Assembly (NCBI GenBank): GCA_949298665.1
Contig: CASFXO010000172.1
Location: 1 to 7,747 of the forward strand
Length of the DNA: 7,747 bases
Direction: 5' to 3'
From: an uncultured Lentisphaeria bacterium
Lineage (GTDB): Bacteria > Verrucomicrobiota > Lentisphaeria > Victivallales > Victivallaceae
How positions within the stretch are numbered: position 1 is the stretch's first letter; every line of letters begins with the position of its first letter. Positions 1 through 5,837 of the stretch are shown in pieces. A program made the position numbers and the translations under genes. The notes beneath the pieces are model-generated. The model had not been told where the DNA came from. It did no database searches and was given only the letters and a program-made list of their open reading frames with translations.

Positions 1-238
1 CTCCCACCGCCGTCAGCCCGTCCGTCGCCCGCCCGCACAGTCCGTATCCCAGCAGCACCGCATCAAAACCGGCTTCTCCCGCGGCCCGGATTCCCGCCTG
101 AAGTTTTTCCCGCAACCGGCCCGGCGCGGCATGTTCCCCCAACTCCAGAAATTCCATCTCCAACTGATGGGGAGATTCCGCCGTCACCCGCCGGAGTTCC
201 CGGAGAAACACATTACAGGCAATGATCTTGTATCTCAT
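1..238 (-). CDS. DUF1638 family protein, N-terminal part (3' end outside window)
   Basis: Only the first 79 codons are present; the rest lies beyond base 1. The translation starts MRYKIIACNVFLREL and later has EFLELGEHAAPGRLREKL and DAVLLGYGLCGRA. From memory this is the DUF1638 pattern: an N-terminal IIAC strand, a short xExG.H segment and an LLGYGLCG motif. Cys8, His36 and Cys68 are therefore candidate conserved, possibly metal-binding residues; that role is inference. The start is fixed by an ATGA overlap: the ATG at 238-236 shares bases with the TGA of the upstream activator gene (237-235). There is no Shine-Dalgarno sequence in front, so translation is probably coupled. The biochemical function of DUF1638 is not established. 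Members commonly sit beside corrinoid proteins and methyltransferases, as here, so a helper role in corrinoid methyl transfer is likely but unproven. No signal peptide or membrane segment is visible in the part seen. Confidence 0.85.
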   Translation of the reverse strand, partial: MRYKIIACNVFLRELRRVTAESPHQLEMEFLELGEHAAPGRLREKLQAGIRAAGEAGFDAVLLGYGLCGRATDGLTAVG

Positions 239-1668
239 GGCAGTAACAACGCATCAATGAAGTTGTCTTCAAAACCATCCAGCACGTTCAGCGGCACATC
301 GACGGGTTTGTCGCTCAGCAGCTCCAGTTCCGGCAGTCTTTCCGGCTCTACCGCCAGGCGCAGAGCACCGGCCAGACTGGTGTTGCCGACCACATGAAAT
401 TCACAATCCGGCAGCATGCCGATCGCCACCGCGTTCTCCAACGACAGATACCGGGCAAATCCCCCGGCCAGATGAATCCGGGAAACCTTCATTCCGCAAT
501 GCGCGGAAAGCGTCTGAATCCCGGCAAACACCGCCGCCTTGGCCTTCAACAGCTGCTCCACGTCGCCTTCCGTCAGCCCCACTCCGGGCGCCGGCTCGAC
601 ACTTGAGGCCGCCGGCTGAAAACGCCCGAATTCGTTCAGGCGGCCGTTTCGGCGTTCCACCGCCAGAAAATCCACCATGGCCGATCCGCAAAGCCCCTTC
701 GCCTCCCCTCCGCCAAGCACGGAATAACGTCCGCCCCCGAAATACCGGTCCATCGCGCCCGGAACCGCCCGGCTGCCGCAGGCGATCCCCGCCCCCTCAA
801 ATGCCGGTCCCGCCGCCGCCGCGGTACAATACAGCGCCTCGTCGGTCCGGAAAACCATTTCGCAGTTGGTCCCGATGTCCACCAGCATTTCGCCGGGTTG
901 CAGCTCCACCTCCGCCAGCCCGGCGGTCAGATCCCCCCCCACAAGGCCGGAAATCGCCGGCACCGTCCAAACCAGAGCATCCGCCCCCAGCAGCAATCCC
1001 GCCGCCGCCGCGGACACCACCGGAAACTTCCGGACCAACGGCTCAAAAGGCATTACGCCGATCGGCGTCGGATCGATTCCGTGAAAGAGCGAACACATCA
1101 CCGTGTTCCCCGCCACCGCGATCCGTTCCACATCGCCCGCCTGCAACGAGACCAGCACTTCGCCGACGGATTCCAGCACCGCCCGGCGCAACGCCTCCAG
1201 ATTTCCGGCGGAGCCGGAGGCATGATCGATTCTGGCAATCACGTTGTCGCCGAAACGGCTCTGTCGGTTGAAGGTCGACGCCCGGCCGACCACCTCTCCA
1301 TTCCGGATTTTTGCTCCGGCAATCGTGGTGGTGCCGATATCCACCGCCACCACCGTCTCCGGACGCTTCGCGTACGCCTTTCCCTCCCAGTCGGCCAGAA
1401 CCCGCCCCCGGCGGACGGCACGCGCGGCTTCCGGCACCGAGATCATGCCCCGTTCACTGATCAAACGGGTTTCGCAGGCACGGGCCCAGACCGGTACATC
1501 ATGCACCTCGAACGTCTCGGCACCGGACCGGAAAATACCGGACAGCAACTGCACCCGGCAACGATTGCAGCTGCCGTGTCCGCCGCAACGCAGATCCAGC
1601 GGCTGCCCGGCCTCCTCCAGCAACGCCGCCAGAGTCCGGCCGTCACCGCCGCTTAACAGAATATCCAT
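235..1668 (-). CDS. RACo-type ASKHA protein, reductive activator of corrinoid protein
   Basis: This 477-residue cytoplasmic protein should reactivate the corrinoid protein of this operon, reducing inactive Co(II) to Co(I) with ATP binding or hydrolysis as the driver. Residues 1-80 form a plant-type [2Fe-2S] ferredoxin domain with ligands Cys28, Cys34, Cys37 and Cys65 (CGGHGSCNRC then ACET). The ASKHA nucleotide-binding domain follows: phosphate loop 1 DIGTTT at 110-115, AGNTVM at 186-191, phosphate loop 2 DIGTNCE at 264-270, GAGIACGSRAVPGA at 293-306 and an adenosine-type loop LAGGFARYL at 400-408. This is the DUF4445/RACo architecture. It is shorter than the roughly 600-residue RACo described from acetogens: only about 40 residues separate the Fe-S domain from the first phosphate loop. 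It lacks the extra C-terminal 4Fe-4S motifs of archaeal RamA. The ATG at 1668 lies 10 bases after the corrinoid gene stop and has no clear Shine-Dalgarno, so coupling to the upstream gene is likely. Its own stop overlaps the next start. Confidence 0.93.
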   Translation of the reverse strand: MDILLSGGDGRTLAALLEEAGQPLDLRCGGHGSCNRCRVQLLSGIFRSGAETFEVHDVPVWARACETRLISERGMISVPEAARAVRRGRVLADWEGKAYAKRPETVVAVDIGTTTIAGAKIRNGEVVGRASTFNRQSRFGDNVIARIDHASGSAGNLEALRRAVLESVGEVLVSLQAGDVERIAVAGNTVMCSLFHGIDPTPIGVMPFEPLVRKFPVVSAAAAGLLLGADALVWTVPAISGLVGGDLTAGLAEVELQPGEMLVDIGTNCEMVFRTDEALYCTAAAAGPAFEGAGIACGSRAVPGAMDRYFGGGRYSVLGGGEAKGLCGSAMVDFLAVERRNGRLNEFGRFQPAASSVEPAPGVGLTEGDVEQLLKAKAAVFAGIQTLSAHCGMKVSRIHLAGGFARYLSLENAVAIGMLPDCEFHVVGNTSLAGALRLAVEPERLPELELLSDKPVDVPLNVLDGFEDNFIDALLLP

Positions 1669-1678
1669 AAGCCGGCAG

Positions 1679-2305
1679 TCAGCAGGCGTGCTTCAAGAGG
1701 GAATCCACCAGCTTGACCGCGCCGTTGGCATCCTCACTGTAGCCGTCGGCGCCGATTTCATCCGCGTAAGCCTGCGTTACCGGAGCGCCGCCGATGATGA
1801 CTTTCACGCCCTTGTCCTTGAAATACGCCACCACTTCCTTCATGTAAGGCATGGTCGTCGTCAGCAGAGAACTGCAGGCGACGATCTGCGCCCCGTCCCG
1901 GACCGCCTGTTCATATTTGGTCACGTCGCAGTTCACCCCGAGGTCGATGACCTCATAACCGGCCCCCTTCAGCATGATGGCGACCAGATTCTTGCCGATG
2001 TCGTGCAAGTCTCCCTTGACCGTGCCGATGGCGATCTTGCCGAACGGCTCCCGTCCGGACGAGGCGATCAGCGGCTCGATCAGCGCCAGCCCGGCCTGCA
2101 TGGCCCGGGCGGCAATCAGCAATTCCGGCACATACGCTTCATTCCGGGAAAAGCGATCCCCGATTTCCCGCATCGCGGGAATCATTCCCTGATCCAGCAG
2201 GGTGTTGACATCCTCCCCGGCATTGATCGCGGCCTGCACGATCGCCGTCACGTCATTGCGTTTCCCCTTGATGACCGCGGTACGCAAAGCTTCAAAATCA
2301 GTCAT
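1679..2305 (-). CDS. Corrinoid (B12-binding) methyltransferase protein, MtaC/MtbC/MttC-like
   Basis: A 208-residue methyl carrier whose cobalamin cofactor cycles between Co(I) and methyl-Co(III) while shuttling a methyl group between two methyltransferases. Residues 1-85 form the helical cap typical of the B12-binding-2 domain (LLDQGMIPAMREIGDRF, then the YVPELLIAARAM stretch). Residues 88-205 form the Rossmann-like B12 domain. GDLHDIGKN at 98-106 supplies the lower axial ligand His101; SSLLTTTM at 145-152 corresponds to the SxL loop and IIGGAPVT at 170-177 to the GG loop, both contacting the dimethylbenzimidazole tail. Length matches the stand-alone corrinoid proteins of methylamine, methanol and methoxyarene systems. 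It is much too short for MetH, so I do not call it methionine synthase. I chose the ATG at 2305 because AGGAGCAGGA lies just upstream (2320-2311); an in-frame TTG at 2332 would add nine residues with no ribosome site. It lies 72 bases behind the UroD-like gene. Confidence 0.95.
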   Translation of the reverse strand: MTDFEALRTAVIKGKRNDVTAIVQAAINAGEDVNTLLDQGMIPAMREIGDRFSRNEAYVPELLIAARAMQAGLALIEPLIASSGREPFGKIAIGTVKGDLHDIGKNLVAIMLKGAGYEVIDLGVNCDVTKYEQAVRDGAQIVACSSLLTTTMPYMKEVVAYFKDKGVKVIIGGAPVTQAYADEIGADGYSEDANGAVKLVDSLLKHAC

Positions 2306-2310
2306 GATAT

Positions 2311-2320
2311 TCCTGCTCCT
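2311..2320 (-). promoter_or_regulatory. Ribosome binding site of the corrinoid protein gene
   Basis: The minus strand reads AGGAGCAGGAATATCATG. The AGGA copies lie 5 and 11 bases before the ATG at 2305. This decides the start in favour of 2305 over the upstream in-frame TTG at 2332. Confidence 0.75.
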
Positions 2321-2377
2321 GTTTTCCGGCAAAACTGCCTTTGTGGGTTTGTTTTTTCCGTACCTTTTTTCCTGTCG

Positions 2378-3406
2378 TCATCCACGGACCGTGCTCTGCA
2401 CGCCCCGGTTATAATCTTCCAGCGCCTGGAAAAACGCCCGGACATTTTCCCGGCTCACCCCCGGCGGCACATCGCATCCGGTGGAAAGCACATAATTCGG
2501 ATAACCCGCCATTTTCCGCAGCAGGTCCGCCGTCCGGGCATAGACCACTTCCGGGGTACCTTCCTTCAACGTACCGACCGGATCGACGTTCCCCATCAGC
2601 AACACATTCCGGGGCACAAGCGTACCCGCTTGCGCCAGATCCGTGGCGTTGCCCAGATGCAGCGCCGCCGCTCCGACGGAGAGCAGCTCGGGAATCTGCG
2701 CTCCCGCAGCGTTGCCGCAGTTGTGCAACACCACCATGAATTCGTCATTCTGCACCGCCGCCACGATCTTCCGGAGATAAACAGCGGAAAACTGCGCGCA
2801 CATTTCCGGCGACAGCAATCCCGCCGCCGGTTCCGCGATCAGCAGACCATCAACGCCCGCCTCCCGCAATGCCAGGGCATATTTCATCAGAAAATCAGAC
2901 GTTTTCTCCAGCAACGCCATGGCCGTCTCCGGCTCCACCGCCGCCAGAATCATCATTTCCGTCATATCCGCCAGCCGCCCCGCCAGCGAAAACGGCCCGA
3001 TCATGCCGCCCAGTACCGGACGATCCAGCCGCCGACCGCACAATTCCGCACAACGCAACACCTCACCGGTTCGCCCGGCGCCGATTTCAGGCAGAGCCAG
3101 CGCCGCAATCTCCGTCGCGTCGGAAACGATTTTCCCGGCGATCGTCGGATTCTCGTAGTCCGAATAGGAAACCGGTGCTCCGAACGCCTCCGCCTCCACC
3201 GACAGATCCATGAACGTCACCAGCATGTCGGAAGGCGTCTCCGCGGCCAGCGCCTCAATACAGCGGAACTGCAGCGCCCCGTCCTGAAACACCTCCCGCG
3301 GTTTCGCACCGATCCATTCGATCCCCGGGCTGGTCAGCACCGGCACCGCCCGACGGCGGGGCGAACCGATGATGTCCCGGACCATTTGTTTCATATTGCG
3401 CCGCAT
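2378..3406 (-). CDS. Uroporphyrinogen decarboxylase-fold zinc methyltransferase (MtaA/MtbA-like or O-demethylase type)
   Basis: A 342-residue TIM-barrel protein of the UroD superfamily, methyltransferase branch. The zinc signature of methylcobamide methyltransferases is present: HNC at 228-230 (His228, Cys230) and Cys311 in STGCDVPPG. Zinc at this site activates a thiol or related nucleophile for methyl exchange with the corrinoid cofactor. Other family landmarks are GMIGPFSLAGRL at 134-145, GLLIAEPAAGLLSP at 187-200 and MGNVDP at 271-276. It heads a tight operon with a corrinoid protein and its reductive activator, which argues for corrinoid methyl transfer rather than haem synthesis. Two roles fit: the second methyltransferase (methyl-Co to a thiol or folate acceptor), or the substrate demethylase itself, since some bacterial O-demethylases also carry UroD annotations. 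I cannot decide between them. The start at 3406 has GGAGAGT seven bases or less upstream; an in-frame TTG at 3445 has no ribosome site. The protein looks cytoplasmic, with no signal peptide. Confidence 0.9.
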   Translation of the reverse strand: MRRNMKQMVRDIIGSPRRRAVPVLTSPGIEWIGAKPREVFQDGALQFRCIEALAAETPSDMLVTFMDLSVEAEAFGAPVSYSDYENPTIAGKIVSDATEIAALALPEIGAGRTGEVLRCAELCGRRLDRPVLGGMIGPFSLAGRLADMTEMMILAAVEPETAMALLEKTSDFLMKYALALREAGVDGLLIAEPAAGLLSPEMCAQFSAVYLRKIVAAVQNDEFMVVLHNCGNAAGAQIPELLSVGAAALHLGNATDLAQAGTLVPRNVLLMGNVDPVGTLKEGTPEVVYARTADLLRKMAGYPNYVLSTGCDVPPGVSRENVRAFFQALEDYNRGVQSTVRG

Positions 3407-3410
3407 GCAT

Positions 3411-3417
3411 ACTCTCC
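3411..3417 (-). promoter_or_regulatory. Ribosome binding site of the UroD-like methyltransferase gene
   Basis: The minus strand reads CGGAGAGTATGCATG. GGAG is seven bases from the in-frame ATG at 3406. The nearer ATG at 3410 is out of frame, which supports 3406 as the true start. Confidence 0.55.
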
Positions 3418-3443
3418 GATTGCATTGTCGTTCCATGTCCATC

Positions 3444-3471
3444 AATATATTTTACTTGGTCTTTTCGCAAA
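3444..3471 (-). promoter_or_regulatory. Predicted promoter of the corrinoid methyltransferase operon
   Basis: On the minus strand a TTTGCG box (3471-3466) and a TATATT box (3449-3444) are separated by 16 bases in an AT-rich stretch. Transcription would start near 3437 and give a leader of about 30 bases before the ATG at 3406. The -35 match is imperfect, which suits a promoter that needs an activator. Predicted by eye only. Confidence 0.45.
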
Positions 3472-3499
3472 CGTCTTCTTTTATTTTGCCAAGTTTTGC
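3462..3499. promoter_or_regulatory. Candidate AraC-type operator: phased TTTTGC direct repeats
   Basis: Two identical TTTTGC copies at 3484-3489 and 3494-3499 start exactly 10 bp apart. A related TTTTCGC lies at 3462-3468, 22 bp before the first. All three have the same orientation and lie roughly on one face of the helix. Direct repeats one turn apart suit the two helix-turn-helix units of an AraC-family protein. The exact copies lie just upstream of the predicted -35 box of the minus-strand operon and within the presumed core promoter of the plus-strand regulator gene. The geometry would fit activation of the operon and autorepression. Function is inferred. Confidence 0.4.
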
Positions 3500-3501
3500 T
3501 G

Positions 3502-3507
3502 TATATT
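3502..3507 (+). promoter_or_regulatory. Candidate -10 box of the AraC-family gene (possible leaderless start)
   Basis: TATATT ends only seven bases before the ATG at 3515. Initiation at the usual distance would fall on or next to the A of the ATG. No purine-rich ribosome site precedes the ATG. No good -35 box is visible at 16-18 bases spacing. Confidence 0.3.
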
Positions 3508-3514
3508 AATCTAC

Positions 3515-4444
3515 ATGGAAACCATTACCCTGGAACTCGACAATTTCATCAGTCCCGCCATCGGCGCGGCGGTGTCGTTTCACGCCATCAGCTGGAATGC
3601 CGGAGAAAAGCAATCCTCCATTCCCTCCGGCGGCAATCTGCATTACCATTCCCTCCCCTCCGGCGGCACGGTGGAGCACACCCATGAATTCGGGGAACTC
3701 ATTCTGATGCTGACCGGCGCCATCATTCACCGCGTCAACGGCGAAAGACAACTGCTGCATGCCAACGACGTCGTTTTCGTCCGTCCCAGCGACCGGCACG
3801 GTTTTCTACCCGCGCCGGATTGCCGGAGCTGCGAACTGCTGCTGCTCTCCTTTCACCTTGAATTTTTCGTCACCATCAGCCAATATCTGGAAAACGACGA
3901 ATTTCTTCATCGTTACACCGAAGGCGTACTGCCCGCGGTCTTTCATCTGTCCGAACAGCAGATGAATGAACTTTCGCTGGCGCTGCTTGAGCTGAATGAA
4001 CGCCGGTTCACCCCGGTGCAGTTGAAAATACGCTTCAAGGTCCTGCTGGTCAACCTGTTCACCCGCTGCTTCCTCCAGGCGTCCGAGGAAGTTCCCGCAA
4101 CAGCGCTGCCGGACTGGCTGCGGCAGCTGTGCGAACGGATGCGCAAACCGGAAAACTTCATTCCCGGCCTGAAGCGCATGCAGCAGCTCTCCGGATATAC
4201 ACCCGAGCATTTGTGCAAAATGTTCCGCAGGCACCTGGGGAAATCCCCCACGGAATACATCAATGAACTACGTATCAATCACGCCGCCCGGCTGCTGGCC
4301 GAAGGCAATCAGGCCATCGCGGAAATCGCGTATGAACTCAACATCCAGAGTCTCAGCCGGTTCTATCATCTGTTCCGCGCCCAGTACGCCTGCACGCCGG
4401 TGGAATACCGGCGGCGGGCGCAGGCCGCCCGCCGCCTCCTCTGA
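3515..4444 (+). CDS. AraC-family transcriptional regulator with N-terminal cupin domain
   Basis: A 309-residue DNA-binding regulator, probably the effector-responsive switch for the divergent methyltransferase operon. Residues 40-115 form an AraC-type cupin sensor domain: HTHEFGELILMLTG at 55-68, then RQLLHANDVVFVRPSDRHGF at 78-97, the usual pattern of a small-molecule pocket. Residues about 205-305 form the AraC DNA-binding domain with two helix-turn-helix units. The first covers about 217-240 and ends in HLCKMFRRHLGKSPTEYI; the second covers about 265-288, with AIAEIAYELNIQSLSRFYHLF, followed by the conserved TPVEYRR end. Length is normal for the family. The same frame stays open for over 2 kb upstream, but that part is antisense to other genes. 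The ATG at 3515 is the first start outside them and matches the domain start. There is no clear Shine-Dalgarno. The effector cannot be read from sequence. Confidence 0.93.
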   Translation: METITLELDNFISPAIGAAVSFHAISWNAGEKQSSIPSGGNLHYHSLPSGGTVEHTHEFGELILMLTGAIIHRVNGERQLLHANDVVFVRPSDRHGFLPAPDCRSCELLLLSFHLEFFVTISQYLENDEFLHRYTEGVLPAVFHLSEQQMNELSLALLELNERRFTPVQLKIRFKVLLVNLFTRCFLQASEEVPATALPDWLRQLCERMRKPENFIPGLKRMQQLSGYTPEHLCKMFRRHLGKSPTEYINELRINHAARLLAEGNQAIAEIAYELNIQSLSRFYHLFRAQYACTPVEYRRRAQAARRLL

Positions 4445-4477
4445 ACCGGGAATGCGTCTGCCGGAAACGCAATGGCG

Positions 4478-5692
4478 TCAGCGGCTCAACGGCCGGAGCG
4501 AATTCCGATAAATTTCCGCTACGGCGGCCCGGTCGGCATGCGTCGGCGCAAGCGCCAGCAATCCGCCGAGGGACGGCGTTTCAAACGCCAGATCGGTCAA
4601 CCGCTCGACGTCATTTTCGGTGAATCCCTCATCCGCGAGTTTTTCGGGAACGCCGCAGGCGCACAGCCACTTTTCCACTCCAACGGCGGCCTGCTGCGCC
4701 TCTTCCGGGCGACCGGTCAGTCCCGGCGCCATCGGTGCCAGCAGTTCGGCCAGCACTTCCGGCACTTTGGGGTAGATGTTTTTAACCACGGCAGGCAGCA
4801 GCATGGCCAGCCCGAGGCCATGCGCCAGATCCGGCTTGACCGCGCTCAGGGGATGTTCCAGCGCATGGGTGTAATGCAGCAGCCCGTTGTCGAAGGAAAC
4901 GCCCGCGATCATGGACGCGTACAGCAGGAAATACCGGGCGGTCAGATCCTGCGGGTCCTTCAGCGCCACCGGCAGATAACGCGCCACCAGTGCGATCGTT
5001 TCCCTGGCCAGCATGATGGCATAGGGATTGGTGGCCAGCGATGTCGAAGCCTCGATCACGTGATTGACCGCGTCAATGCTGACGAAACGGGTCTGCCTGT
5101 CGCTCAGTCCGGTCATCAGACCGGGATCGTCGATCGACCAGGTCGGATAAATGCAGTCATAGGCAATGGCCGGCTTGTATTCCTTGTCGGGGATCGTCGC
5201 CACGGCGAAACGATCCGCCTCAGTCCCGGTCCCGTGCGTCAGATTGACCGCCACCAGCGGCGCCGCCTTGTCCGGCGTGAATCGGAATTCGTAGAGATCC
5301 GCGGCGGTAAACTGCGGATATTCCAGCAGAATCGCGACACTTTTGCCGGCATCGATGGCGCTGCCCCCGCCGATGGCGATCACGGCCCGGGCTCCGGCGG
5401 CGCGACCTTCCGCGGCGGCCTCATCCACCTGCAACGTCGTGGGATTGGGGGTGACGCGGTCAAACAACGTGTACGCAATCTTTTCCGCGTTCAATGCGGC
5501 GACGACGTGGTCCCAGGCTCCGGTCTTCTTATACGCGCCGCGGCCGGTCACCACCAGCACCTGGCGGATGCCGCGCGCCGTCAGCTCGCCGGCGATCTCC
5601 TTGATGCGGGCGATGGCGCCGACCCCGAAATAGATATTGCAACGGGTTCGGATCTCTTTGATTTCATGGATGTTCACACTTTTTTCCCACAT
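4478..5692 (-). CDS. Iron-containing (type III) alcohol dehydrogenase
   Basis: A 404-residue cytoplasmic oxidoreductase interconverting an alcohol and an aldehyde or ketone with NAD(P)H. The N-terminal dinucleotide-binding domain has the GGGSAIDAGK motif at 108-117 and the HGTGTEADRFAV motif at 153-164. The helical metal domain carries the predicted Fe(II) ligands Asp207 and His211 (SIDAVNHVIEA), His276 and His291 (THALEHPLSA, then LAHG), with His280 as the extra conserved histidine. Length is normal. After the first strand (QVLVVTG) Gly50 sits where NAD-specific relatives such as FucO have Asp, and the following GRGAYKKTG resembles NADPH-dependent YqhD, so NADP(H) use is likely. The substrate is unknown. 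The gene converges on the AraC gene with 33 bases between the stops. Its own promoter and a near-perfect ribosome site, AGGAGGTGA (5704-5696), make it a separate, probably well-expressed unit. A link to the methyltransferase operon rests only on proximity. Confidence 0.95.
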   Translation of the reverse strand: MWEKSVNIHEIKEIRTRCNIYFGVGAIARIKEIAGELTARGIRQVLVVTGRGAYKKTGAWDHVVAALNAEKIAYTLFDRVTPNPTTLQVDEAAAEGRAAGARAVIAIGGGSAIDAGKSVAILLEYPQFTAADLYEFRFTPDKAAPLVAVNLTHGTGTEADRFAVATIPDKEYKPAIAYDCIYPTWSIDDPGLMTGLSDRQTRFVSIDAVNHVIEASTSLATNPYAIMLARETIALVARYLPVALKDPQDLTARYFLLYASMIAGVSFDNGLLHYTHALEHPLSAVKPDLAHGLGLAMLLPAVVKNIYPKVPEVLAELLAPMAPGLTGRPEEAQQAAVGVEKWLCACGVPEKLADEGFTENDVERLTDLAFETPSLGGLLALAPTHADRAAVAEIYRNSLRPLSR

Positions 5693-5695
5693 CTT

Positions 5696-5704
5696 TCACC
5701 TCCT
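5696..5704 (-). promoter_or_regulatory. Strong ribosome binding site of the Fe-alcohol dehydrogenase gene
   Basis: The minus strand reads AGGAGGTGAAAGATG. The core is complementary to the 16S 3' end over nine bases, with three bases between AGGAGGTGA and the ATG. It is the strongest Shine-Dalgarno in the window and fixes the start at 5692. Confidence 0.85.
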
Positions 5705-5716
5705 GGTTGTGATTGA

Positions 5717-5733
5717 CTATGGTTTCAACATAG
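5717..5733. repeat. Short inverted repeat CTATG-N7-CATAG at the dehydrogenase promoter
   Basis: Five-base arms at 5717-5721 and 5729-5733 flank seven bases. One arm overlaps the predicted -10 box and the other lies at the predicted transcription start. That placement suits a repressor operator, but the arms are short enough to occur by chance. Confidence 0.25.
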
Positions 5734-5755
5734 CATCCGGAAATGGAAATTGCAA
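5727..5755 (-). promoter_or_regulatory. Predicted promoter of the Fe-alcohol dehydrogenase gene
   Basis: On the minus strand TTGCAA (5755-5750) and TATGTT (5732-5727) are 17 bases apart, the optimal spacing, and each matches its consensus at four of six positions. The start would be near 5720, giving a leader of under 30 bases that contains the strong ribosome site. The -35 box overlaps the last bases of the upstream terminator's T-run by two positions. Confidence 0.5.
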
Positions 5756-5789
5756 AAAAATTCCGGCGGAGTATCACCTCATGCCGGAA
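5754..5789 (-). terminator. Intrinsic terminator of the mlaEFD-like operon
   Basis: The minus strand has TTCCGGC (5789-5783), a 15-base loop, GCCGGAA (5767-5761), then seven T (5760-5754). The seven-pair GC-rich stem is perfect. A small inner GAG/CTC pairing and flanking A/T pairing can extend it. It lies about 50 bases after the mlaD-like stop and before the dehydrogenase promoter, so it separates the two units. Confidence 0.85.
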
Positions 5790-5837
5790 ATTTTCATACC
5801 CCGTTCTCCGTCCGCCCCCCTCCGCCGGGGCCCGGAC

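Noticed and set aside
1679..2305. Reading the B12-binding protein as part of methionine synthase MetH
   Set aside because: At 208 residues it holds only the cap and B12 domains; there are no homocysteine, folate or activation domains, and the neighbours are catabolic-type.
2378..3406. Reading the UroD-fold gene as hemE for haem synthesis
   Set aside because: The HNC...C zinc signature and the corrinoid and activator neighbours fit the methyltransferase branch.
1244..3514. A plus-strand frame open for over 2 kb upstream of, and continuous with, the AraC gene
   Set aside because: It runs antisense through the activator, corrinoid and methyltransferase genes, is rich in Arg, His, Gln and Pro as expected for a reverse-frame shadow of GC-rich code, and shows no domain before the regulator start at 3515.
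4453..4471. Small hairpin TGCGT...ACGCA between the convergent regulator and dehydrogenase genes as a bidirectional terminator
   Set aside because: The stem is only five pairs with a nine-base loop, and neither strand has a T-run after it.
4472..5716. A 414-residue plus-strand open frame opposite the dehydrogenase gene
   Set aside because: Its composition is Arg/Gln/Gly/His-rich with no motif. The minus strand encodes a full Fe-alcohol dehydrogenase with intact metal ligands and a perfect ribosome site.
5800..5837. GC-rich tract with runs of C/G after the mlaD-like stop as a possible G-quadruplex or regulatory element
   Set aside because: The G-runs are irregular and the tract could be ordinary GC-rich spacer. 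The real terminator lies just beyond it.
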